Of a DNA stretch of 13,295 nucleotides, positions 6,412 to 12,631 are shown piece after piece. This stretch comes from Patescibacteria group bacterium (GTDB taxonomy: Bacteria; Patescibacteriota; Minisyncoccia; Phycocordibacterales; UBA12079). Within the stretch, counting starts at the first letter, position 1. The number at the start of each line of letters is the position of its first letter. Position numbers and translations under genes: made by a program. Under the pieces are notes generated by a model. The model did not search any database. It had not been told where the DNA came from and saw only the letters and a program-made list of their open reading frames with translations. The stretch covers positions 1 through 13,295 of the forward strand of contig JAHJLO010000057.1 in the NCBI GenBank assembly GCA_018821685.1. Direction: 5' to 3'.

Positions 6412-8328
6412 ATGTTTGTATTAAAACGTTCAAAAAATAACCCAGTTTTATTACCGATTCGACAGCATAACTGGGAATCTTTTGCGACCTTTAATTGGTC
6501 GCCTATTCAAGATGATGATACTTTACATTGTTTCTATCGAGCAATGTCATTACCTGAACCCAAAGAAGATGGTTCTAAAGTCAGTTTATCGGTTGTTGGC
6601 TACGCAAAAAGCAAAGATGGTATTGAATTTGAAGATAGAAGGCCTCTTGTTGAGCCAGAAGAGGAATGGGAGAAATATGGATGTGAAGACCCTCGAGTAA
6701 CTAAACTTGATGGCAAATATTATATCTTTTATACAGCACTTTCTCAGTATCCCTTCAATAGAGATGGAATCAAGATAGCCGTGGCTATTTCTGATGATCT
6801 TTCAGAGGTTAACGAAAGACATTTGGTCACCCCTTTTAATTCAAAAGCCATGGCTCTTTTTCCAGAAAAAATAAACGGTAAATTTGTTGTGGTCTTTGGT
6901 TTAAATACAGACACCCCACCTGCGAAACTCGCCATCGCTGAATTTGATAAAGAGGAGGATCTTTGGAACCATGAAAAATGGGATCATTGGTATAAAAATA
7001 TGGACAAACACACCATTGATCCCCGAAGATCAGATAGTGATCATGTCGAAGTCGGAGCAGCTCCTTTGAGAACAGAGCATGGCTGGTTACTGATTTATTC
7101 TCATATAAGTAATTATTTTACTGATGATAAAAAAATTTTTGGGGTAGAGGCTTTGCTTCTTGATTCCAATGACCCTAGAAAAATTATCGGTAGAACCAAA
7201 GGCCCTATTATGGTTCCTGAACAAACCTATGAAAAATATGGGCACGTTCCTAATATTGTTTTTCCATCAGGCGCTCTTATTAGAGAGGGAAATGTTGAAA
7301 TATATTACGGAGGAGCTGATACTACTTCCTGTCGAGCTAAGGTTAATTTAGAAAATTTACTTGATAGTATGTTACCCGAAATTGTTTCTGAAAAAATAAA
7401 AAGATTTGAAAATAATCCTATTTTATTACCGAGACCAGAATACGCTTGGGAAAGTGAACATGTTTTTAATCCCGCTGCTATTGATATAAACGGGAATGTT
7501 CATATTTTGTATCGAGCCATGGGGGAAAATGATATTTCTTCCATTGGATTAGCTGTTAGTAAAGATGGAATTCATATTGATGAAAGATTAAGCGATCCTA
7601 TTTATACACCTCGTGAATCTTTTGAAATAAAAGGGTGTGAGGATGCACGTTTAGTAGAAATCGACGATAAAATTTACATGACCTATACTGCCTATGATGG
7701 CGTTAATGTTCCCAGAATCGCCATTACTTCAATTTCTAGAGAAGATTTTATAGCTCGTAATTGGAACTGGAGTTCTCCTGCGTTGCTTTCTAGTCCTAGC
7801 CTAATGGATAAGGATGCTTGTATCCTCCCTAAAAAAACTGAGGATGGTTATATGATTTATCATAGAATGGGGGAGAGTATCTGTTGTGATTTCGTTGAAA
7901 CTCTAGATTTCTCAAAAGAAAAAATTAATAAATGTATTCAACTTTTATTCCCTCGTCACGGTATGTGGGATAGTAAAAAAGTTGGAATTTCGGCTCCTCC
8001 TTTTCTCTGTGAGGCTGGCTGGATTCTTTTATACCACGGAGTGGGGGAAGACAACGGCTATAGATTAGGAGCTGCACTTTTCGATAAAGATGACCCTACT
8101 AATTTAGTCGCAACAACTTCGGCCCCTATCCTTGAACCAGAATTTGATTATGAGAAAGTAGGTTTGATTCCCAATGTTATCTTCCCCTGCGGTTCTGTTT
8201 TGAGGGATGGAATGATTTACATTTATTATGGAGGAGCAGACCATGTGGTTGCTGGAGCAACAATAAAACTTAAGGACTTGATTAAAATGTTTGATAATCT
8301 ATGGACATATACAGACGAAAAAAAATAA
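6412..8328 (+). CDS. Tandem double-domain GH130-type protein
   Basis: A 638-residue cytosolic protein made of two complete GH130-type propellers in one chain. Domain 1 (about 8-318) has NPVLLP, FYRAMS, GCEDPRV (EDPR 92-95), FPEKINGKF (150-158), VGAAP and IYYGGAD (297-303). Domain 2 (about 334-625) has NPILLP, FNPAA, LYRAMG, GCEDARL (EDAR 410-413), LPKKTEDGY in place of FPEKINGKF, and IYYGGAD. Domain 2 resembles the GH130 domain of the preceding gene more than domain 1 does (TYTAYDG versus TYTAFDG). The Pro-to-Ala change in EDAR and the altered FPEK segment suggest that domain 2 has a different specificity or a non-catalytic binding role. The gene starts two bases after the previous stop, with no Shine-Dalgarno sequence, so translation is probably coupled. 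GH130 enzymes are usually single-domain proteins of about 300-400 residues, so the fusion is unusual. Confidence 0.88.
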   Translation: MFVLKRSKNNPVLLPIRQHNWESFATFNWSPIQDDDTLHCFYRAMSLPEPKEDGSKVSLSVVGYAKSKDGIEFEDRRPLVEPEEEWEKYGCEDPRVTKLDGKYYIFYTALSQYPFNRDGIKIAVAISDDLSEVNERHLVTPFNSKAMALFPEKINGKFVVVFGLNTDTPPAKLAIAEFDKEEDLWNHEKWDHWYKNMDKHTIDPRRSDSDHVEVGAAPLRTEHGWLLIYSHISNYFTDDKKIFGVEALLLDSNDPRKIIGRTKGPIMVPEQTYEKYGHVPNIVFPSGALIREGNVEIYYGGADTTSCRAKVNLENLLDSMLPEIVSEKIKRFENNPILLPRPEYAWESEHVFNPAAIDINGNVHILYRAMGENDISSIGLAVSKDGIHIDERLSDPIYTPRESFEIKGCEDARLVEIDDKIYMTYTAYDGVNVPRIAITSISREDFIARNWNWSSPALLSSPSLMDKDACILPKKTEDGYMIYHRMGESICCDFVETLDFSKEKINKCIQLLFPRHGMWDSKKVGISAPPFLCEAGWILLYHGVGEDNGYRLGAALFDKDDPTNLVATTSAPILEPEFDYEKVGLIPNVIFPCGSVLRDGMIYIYYGGADHVVAGATIKLKDLIKMFDNLWTYTDEKK

Positions 8329-9068
8329 TAGTTTTTGATTTAGACGGAACTCTTGCTAAAAGCAAGAGTGATATTGATGATGAAATATCAGAGCTTATTG
8401 GGGGATTGTTAGAGGTTAAAAAAGTCGCTTTGATTTCTGGTGGAGCATATCCTCAGATAGAAAAGTCTTTTATAAAGAAATTAAATATAGAAAAAGAACT
8501 CCTTTCTAATCTTTTTATTTTTCCAACAGATGCTACTAGTTTTTACAAATACGAGGAAGGGGGATGGAAAAATATTTATTCAGAAGAATTAACCTTCGAT
8601 GAAAGAAAAAAAATTATAGAAATTTTTAATGGAGCTCTCAATGAAGCTGGTTATAAAAAGCCCGAGGTTGTTTATGGTGAAATAATTGAGGATAGAGGAA
8701 CCCAAATTACTTTTTCTGGGTTAGGACAGAAAGCTCCCCTAGAAGATAAATTAAAATGGGATCCTGAAAGAAAATTAAGAGAAAAAATCATTGATATTTT
8801 TAATGAAAAAGGTTTAAACTTTGAAGCAAAAATAGGAGGTTCTACTTCCGTCGATATAAACAAAAAAGGGATATCCAAGGCCTATGGGATCAAAAAAATA
8901 CAAGAGAAATTAGAAGTTTCGGGAGATGAAATCCTGTTTATAGGAGATGCATTGTTCGAAGGAGGAAATGATCATTCTGTTATAGGGACGGGTGTTGATA
9001 CTATCGCTGTAAAAAACCCAGAAGATACTAAAAAATATATAAGAGAAATTATTTCTTCTGCCCTATGA
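8301..9068 (+). CDS. HAD-IIB protein, eukaryotic-type phosphomannomutase-like
   Basis: A 255-residue HAD-superfamily enzyme with a C2b cap. Motif I is DLDGTL with Asp13 (nucleophile) and Asp15; motif II Ser46 is in ALISGG; Lys189 is the likely motif III lysine; motif IV is GDALFEGGND, with Asp216 and Asp224. The cap segment RGTQITFSGLGQKAP and the later GGSTSVDI resemble the eukaryotic-type phosphomannomutase family (PMM1/PMM2), in which RGTFIEF and GGxxSFDV-like motifs contact the sugar phosphate. Asp15 in DxD is the general acid/base expected of a mutase. Mannose 1-phosphate to mannose 6-phosphate interconversion would fit the operon exactly. A plain sugar-phosphate phosphatase is the main alternative, because the arginine-rich substrate loop of true PMM is only partly present. 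It overlaps the GH130 gene by 28 bases. Confidence 0.82.
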   Translation: MDIYRRKKIIVFDLDGTLAKSKSDIDDEISELIGGLLEVKKVALISGGAYPQIEKSFIKKLNIEKELLSNLFIFPTDATSFYKYEEGGWKNIYSEELTFDERKKIIEIFNGALNEAGYKKPEVVYGEIIEDRGTQITFSGLGQKAPLEDKLKWDPERKLREKIIDIFNEKGLNFEAKIGGSTSVDINKKGISKAYGIKKIQEKLEVSGDEILFIGDALFEGGNDHSVIGTGVDTIAVKNPEDTKKYIREIISSAL

Positions 9069-9535
9069 TGACTTTTATTAAAAAATTAGGAAACGAAAGT
9101 CGGGTTGCCCATAGATATGTAGAATCGAAGCTTTTGAAAAGGTTGAAGATTTTTGCAGTAATTATTTCTATAATTATTATTATCGTTATCCACAATATAT
9201 TTGTAAATAATATAAATCCCTTTTTGGTATTCAGTGGTTTTTTAGCAGGTTCACTTATAGGTTTGATTGCAGGGAGAATGTTTAAAATATTTTGGCATGT
9301 TGAAACACAGAAAGTTGTTTCTCGTCTAGATAAAATCGGTGTAATTTTCCTTGTATTGTATATTCTCATTGAAATAGGTAGAAAACAATTTTTTGGACAT
9401 TGGCTCCATGGGGATGTATTAAGTGCTTTTAGTTTAGCTTTTTTATCGGGATTGCTTCTTGGCAGACTTCTCACCATGGTTAAAAATATAAAAAAGATTT
9501 TAACTGAGGAAAAAATCACTAAATCTGAAAAATAA
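9065..9535 (+). CDS. Four-helix membrane protein, end of mannose operon
   Basis: A 156-residue integral membrane protein of unrecognised family. Hydrophobic segments lie at about residues 27-46, 52-74, 90-106 and 114-137; the N-terminus and C-terminus are rich in Lys/Arg, consistent with both ends in the cytoplasm. Two Gly-Arg turns (LIAGRMF and LLGRLLT) and the loop WHVETQKVVSRLDK stand out. The ATG overlaps the TGA of the phosphomannomutase-like gene in an ATGA arrangement, so the two are translationally coupled. It might move a mannoside or lipid-linked product, or tether the pathway, but the sequence shows no transporter motif. A second ATG at 9068 is an equally possible start. The open frame on the opposite strand is a shadow. 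Confidence 0.78.
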   Translation: MMTFIKKLGNESRVAHRYVESKLLKRLKIFAVIISIIIIIVIHNIFVNNINPFLVFSGFLAGSLIGLIAGRMFKIFWHVETQKVVSRLDKIGVIFLVLYILIEIGRKQFFGHWLHGDVLSAFSLAFLSGLLLGRLLTMVKNIKKILTEEKITKSEK

Positions 9536-9567
9536 ATTTTTTAAAAACTTTCTGTTCTGGAATAAAG

Positions 9568-9612
9568 AAAAACCCGTTCCACGAGAAAAGATTTCTCAGA
9601 GAACGGGTTTTT
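9568..9612. terminator. Bidirectional terminator between convergent genes
   Basis: A 12-base-pair stem, AAAAACCCGTTC (9568-9579) with its complement at 9601-9612, encloses a second small hairpin (GAGAAA at 9583-9588 with TTTCTC at 9592-9597). An A-run on the left and a T-run on the right let it work in both directions, ending the plus-strand mannose operon and the minus-strand carboxypeptidase genes. Confidence 0.93.
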
Positions 9613-9632
9613 TAAAATTAGGAGTTACTTTA

Positions 9633-10487
9633 TTAAAGTTCTTTTTGATTATAGTATTCAAAGAGAGCTTTGATACCAGCTAAGTTTTTTTCCCACTCAA
9701 TTGTTTCGTGGGTTTTAAGTTCTACTGTGATAGCTGGAATATTAATAGACGCCAACCAACCTTCTGCGTCACCGGTTATTTCATAGGCATCAAATGATTC
9801 TACTGCTGAATATCCAGAAGCTTTTGAATAGGCATTCATAATATCAAGTGTTTCAGGGAGAACCCCGTTTTCACATTCTGAGGCGTAAACCGCGTTAGAT
9901 TGGCTATGCCAAAAAATAACAGCCACTGGATTATTTTCTAAAACAAAATTTTGAATCGCTTTAGCTTCTGGTTCTGAGAAAGCTGAAGAACCTGCACTTA
10001 CTGGATTACTTCTCCAAGTACTTTCTGGTTTCCATTTACAATCAAAGTTTCGATTAAGATCAACTTCGTTTGCATTAAATCTACCTAATGCTACTGTCTC
10101 GCCCGCAGGAATATCCTCAGTGGTAAAAAGGCCTTCTTTACCTATTACTTCGTATACTCCGTCAGGATTAGCAGATGGTATAACCGTAACGGTTAAATTT
10201 TGAGGAATGATTTCTGGGTTTTCTTTTAGATAGTCCATAAATTTATAGGCCAAAAGCACGCTATTCCATTCGTAGCCACCATGAATACCTCCAACGAAGG
10301 CAATATGGGTTTCGCCAGTTCCGTAGGTGTAAGACTCTATTTTTCGCCCTTCCACAGACAAGCCAATTGTTGTTTGTTTAGGATCTGCTGGTAATTCAAT
10401 AGGGCTATCTTTTTTGTTAAATTGCAAAAAATAAAATCCTCCTAGGATAATGCCTAGGGCAATAATTATTGTGATAGTTCTCTTCAT
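9633..10487 (-). CDS. Membrane-anchored M14-family zinc carboxypeptidase
   Basis: A 284-residue protein with an N-terminal membrane anchor or signal segment (residues 4-22) and an M14 metallocarboxypeptidase domain (about 45-280). Visible features are GGIHGGYEWN with zinc ligands His69 and probably Glu73, NPDG (107-110), the substrate-binding DLNRNF (143-148, Arg146), the third zinc ligand His194 in FWHSQS, and the general base Glu256 in ITVELKTH. Cys150 and Cys205 may form a disulfide, fitting an extracytoplasmic location. All catalytic positions are present. The first zinc motif reads H-x3-E rather than the usual H-x2-E. Likely substrates are peptidoglycan stem peptides or scavenged peptides; the sequence does not decide. 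It begins 11 bases after its upstream paralogue and shares its transcript. Confidence 0.9.
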   Translation of the reverse strand: MKRTITIIIALGIILGGFYFLQFNKKDSPIELPADPKQTTIGLSVEGRKIESYTYGTGETHIAFVGGIHGGYEWNSVLLAYKFMDYLKENPEIIPQNLTVTVIPSANPDGVYEVIGKEGLFTTEDIPAGETVALGRFNANEVDLNRNFDCKWKPESTWRSNPVSAGSSAFSEPEAKAIQNFVLENNPVAVIFWHSQSNAVYASECENGVLPETLDIMNAYSKASGYSAVESFDAYEITGDAEGWLASINIPAITVELKTHETIEWEKNLAGIKALFEYYNQKEL

Positions 10488-10498
10488 AGAATTTTTTA

Positions 10499-11410
10499 TT
10501 ATTTAGCGTAGTGGTTAAGTAAAGCTTCGATACCTGCTTTATTTTTATTCCATTCTGTATTGGAGTGGTTTGTTAGGAGAACACTTATAGCTGGAATATT
10601 TTTCTTAGCTAACCAATTCACCATGTCACCGGTTATTTCGTAGGAGTCAAATTCGGCATATCCCTTATAGCCAGAGGCGTTAGCATAAATGTTTGTAAGG
10701 GTGCTGGTCTCTTTTGAAATACCATTATGACAGCTTGAAGAGTAAACTCCTCCCGCCGCACTGTACCAAACTACGACAGCTTCTGGGTTTTGTGTTTCCA
10801 CATAATTTTTTATAGCTTGACTCTCTGGTTCAGAAAAGACTTCACTTCCTCCACTTACTGTTTTATTTTGCCATGTACCTGTGGATTTCCAATCACAATC
10901 AAAGTTTCGGTTAAGATCAACTTCGTTTGCATTAAATCTTCCTTCTATTGTATCAGCTAATACGGTTGGAGCGTCAGAGGATTCAAAACGGCTAGAAGAT
11001 CCTACTATTTTGTTTAAACCATCTGGATTTAAGACTGGGATAATCGTTACTTTTATATTCTCGGGAATGACATCGGGGTTTGCTTCTAAATAGTCCATTG
11101 TCTCGTAGGCGAGAAGAGCTGTATTCCATTCGTAACCACCATGGATACCTCCTATGAATAAAATTTCTGTTTCACCTTCACCGTAATGATAAGCGGTAAT
11201 ATTTTGTCCCTCGACTGATTTTCCTATAATAGATTCGCCTTCGGGTGTTTGTTCCTCCGATGGTTGTTCTTTGCCTTGGTTTTTGATAGTACCAAGAGTG
11301 TTTTCTTGGTCGTTATTTAAATCTATATTAGTAGATGAATCTGGGATTAAAAAGTATGCGCCAAGAGCTCCTGCAATGACAACAAAAATTAATATGATGA
11401 AGTTTTTCAT
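10499..11410 (-). CDS. M14-family carboxypeptidase paralogue, probably inactive
   Basis: A 303-residue paralogue of the next gene, with an N-terminal membrane segment (residues 3-22), a longer acidic, Gln/Glu-rich linker (about 25-62) and an M14 domain. It keeps GGIHGGYEWN (His90, Glu94), NPDG and DLNRNF (165-170), but the third zinc ligand is replaced: VVWYSAAGG has Tyr216 where the paralogue has His194. The general-base Glu is replaced too: ISVLLTNH has Leu278 where the paralogue has Glu256. I checked both codons on the minus strand (TAC and CTC). With both missing it should not be a working carboxypeptidase and may instead bind peptides or regulate its partner. The matching cysteine pair (Cys172, Cys227) is kept, so the fold is probably intact. 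A consensus promoter lies upstream. Confidence 0.9.
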   Translation of the reverse strand: MKNFIILIFVVIAGALGAYFLIPDSSTNIDLNNDQENTLGTIKNQGKEQPSEEQTPEGESIIGKSVEGQNITAYHYGEGETEILFIGGIHGGYEWNTALLAYETMDYLEANPDVIPENIKVTIIPVLNPDGLNKIVGSSSRFESSDAPTVLADTIEGRFNANEVDLNRNFDCDWKSTGTWQNKTVSGGSEVFSEPESQAIKNYVETQNPEAVVVWYSAAGGVYSSSCHNGISKETSTLTNIYANASGYKGYAEFDSYEITGDMVNWLAKKNIPAISVLLTNHSNTEWNKNKAGIEALLNHYAK

Positions 11411-11427
11411 AGTGTTAAAAGTTAATT

Positions 11428-11468
11428 ATTATAATTTCATTATAGCAAAGAATCCGGAAGGATAACAA
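11428..11468 (-). promoter_or_regulatory. Promoter of the tandem M14 genes
   Basis: On the minus strand a -35-like TTGTTA (11468-11463) is followed after 18 bases by a consensus TATAAT (11444-11439), about 28 bases before the ATG at 11410. A second TATAAT follows at 11433-11428 and could give a shorter leader. The promoter lies inside the 3' end of the broken C39 gene, whose stop codon overlaps the first -10 box. Confidence 0.65.
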
Positions 11469-11836
11469 TGTATCTTTTTTTCCAGGCTTTCATAAAATCT
11501 TCGGTTGAAATAATTTTTCCTCCAGATGTTTCTGCTGGGTCATTATAATATAAATTATTTCCATCAATTCTATTTATAACAACAAGATGGGGGATTGGAT
11601 TTTGGGGGTCGAAAGTGTAGTGAACAGAGGCAATAACCGGTCCTTTTTTTAAGGATTCTGTAAATTTATTAAAAGCTTCGGGTAAAGATTTAGACGATAA
11701 ATCGTAGACCTCTCCTTTTAAATCATATTTATTCGAAAGATTCACTAATCCTTGGTGTATCCATCCTTTATCATTGAGATAGGCTCCAGAAGTGATACCT
11801 TCTTCGAGTAGAGTATCAACTGAAATTTCTCCTGGG
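11440..11836 (-). pseudogene. 5'-truncated C39-like cysteine peptidase remnant
   Basis: A minus-strand frame stays open from the left end of the transposon down to the stop at 11440, encoding about 132 residues with no ATG. A GTG at 11745 would give a 101-residue protein but lies in mid-domain: the reading continues upstream as PGEISVDTLLEEG and GWIHQGLVNLSNKY. This resembles the middle and end of C39_2-type peptidase domains, including the catalytic His (PIPHLVVINRI) and the Asp of YYNDPAE. The N-terminal part that should carry the catalytic Cys (an ACG-type motif) is absent and is not found on the other side of the transposon. So the RAYT element, or a deletion linked to it, removed the front of the gene. 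The remnant cannot be a working peptidase. Confidence 0.8.
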
Positions 11837-11857
11837 AAATGGGGTCAGCCACCATTT
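11837..11857 (+). repeat. Left REP-like hairpin of the RAYT element
   Basis: This 21-base unit is itself an imperfect palindrome: AAATGG (11837-11842) pairs with CCATTT (11852-11857) and an inner GG with CC, leaving a bulged A and a TCAG loop. Such bulged hairpins are what RAYT enzymes recognise. The transposase promoter begins immediately after it. Confidence 0.8.
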
Positions 11858-11858
11858 A

Positions 11859-11867
11859 TGATATAAT
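11859..11867 (+). promoter_or_regulatory. Extended -10 promoter of the transposase
   Basis: TGATATAAT is a perfect extended -10 element, ending six bases before the ATG at 11874. Transcription would begin at the A of the start codon, so the message should be leaderless. The area where a -35 box would sit is the left REP hairpin, so transposase or another protein bound there could repress transcription. Confidence 0.65.
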
Positions 11868-11873
11868 TTAGTT

Positions 11874-12548
11874 ATGCCAAGGGTAAATAGAGTGGACATA
11901 GGAAATCAAATATATCACGTATTAAATCGAGCGAATGCTCGGGTGCAAATTTTTGATAACGATAAAGATTATCAGCTTTTTGAATCTGTACTTGAAGAAG
12001 CAAAAGAAAAATTTGATATGAGAGTACTCGCTTATTCAGTAATGCCAAACCATTGGCATTTAATTTTGTATCCAAAAAATGATGGTGATCTACAGGTTTT
12101 TATGAGTTGGTTAAGCAACACCCACACAAGAAGATGGCATACTGTTAAGAAGACTATAGGACAAGGGTCTTTGTATCAAGGCAGGTATAAATCATTTATT
12201 TGTCAGGATGATTCACATTTTTTAACTCTTGTTCGTTATGTAGAAAGAAACCCAAAGAAAGCTAATTTAGTTAAAAAAGCAGAAAGCTGGAAATGGGGAA
12301 GTGTATGGAGGAGAGAAAACGGAACAGATAAACAAAAGAAATTGCTTTCAGAATGGATTATATCTGAACCAAAAGGCTATTTAAAATATTTAAACGAACC
12401 ACAAGGTGAAAGCGAAGAAAAAGCTATTCAAAATGCAATACATAAAAGTTGCCCATACGGAGGAGATAGTTGGAAAAGTAGGGTTGTTAAAAAGTTCGGA
12501 TTAGAGTCGACACTTAAAGGTGTGGGTAGACCAAAAAATGGTGGCTGA
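11874..12548 (+). CDS. REP-associated tyrosine transposase (Y1/HUH)
   Basis: A 224-residue transposase of the IS200-like Y1 superfamily, RAYT branch. It shows the HUH metal site HWH (residues 60-62, in MPNHWHLIL), the conserved SLYQGRYKSF (99-108) and the catalytic Tyr122 in RYVERNP. The C-terminal part ends in the GRPK segment common in RAYT proteins. Enzymes of this kind nick and rejoin single-stranded DNA at REP hairpins. The last codons (AAT GGT GGC TGA) lie inside the first right-end REP copy, so the stop codon is supplied by the element's own end. The frame and motifs are intact, so the enzyme is probably active or recently so. The message is likely leaderless. Confidence 0.95.
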   Translation: MPRVNRVDIGNQIYHVLNRANARVQIFDNDKDYQLFESVLEEAKEKFDMRVLAYSVMPNHWHLILYPKNDGDLQVFMSWLSNTHTRRWHTVKKTIGQGSLYQGRYKSFICQDDSHFLTLVRYVERNPKKANLVKKAESWKWGSVWRRENGTDKQKKLLSEWIISEPKGYLKYLNEPQGESEEKAIQNAIHKSCPYGGDSWKSRVVKKFGLESTLKGVGRPKNGG

Positions 12549-12588
12549 CCCCATTTATTCCAAAAAATGGTGGCTGACCCCATTTATT
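12531..12588 (-). repeat. Tandem 29-base right-end repeat with REP hairpins
   Basis: Two exact 29-base units (12531-12559 and 12560-12588) follow one another, each holding one inverted REP copy. A partial third unit, CCCATTTATT, follows at 12589-12598. The first unit overlaps the 3' end of the transposase gene. Duplication by slippage or by repeated transposase action at the end are both possible. Confidence 0.9.
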
Positions 12589-12631
12589 CCCATTTATTCT
12601 GTTGGGATACCATTAGTAATAATAAAATATT

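Larger units (their letters stand above)
11837..12588 (+). mobile_element. RAYT (REP-associated tyrosine transposase) element
   Basis: A single transposase gene is flanked by inverted copies of a 21-base REP-like sequence: one on the left (11837-11857) and two in tandem on the right (12536-12556 and 12565-12585). All three are exact matches once orientation is taken into account. The left copy carries GGGGTCAGCCACC, the right ones its complement. I see no target-site duplication, as expected for this HUH-enzyme group. The element sits directly against the broken end of the C39-like gene. Confidence 0.85.

Noticed and set aside
9049..9519. 156-residue minus-strand frame opposite the four-helix membrane protein
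   Set aside because: Same length by chance; the plus-strand frame has the ATGA coupling and coherent membrane helices with a positive-inside pattern, the minus frame does not.
11440..11745. Intact 101-residue gene starting at GTG 11745
   Set aside because: The recognisable C39-like sequence continues upstream of the GTG in the same frame to the transposon edge, so the short form is a mid-domain fragment.
12531..12588. CRISPR-like repeats
   Set aside because: The two units are directly adjacent with no spacers, and match the transposon end.
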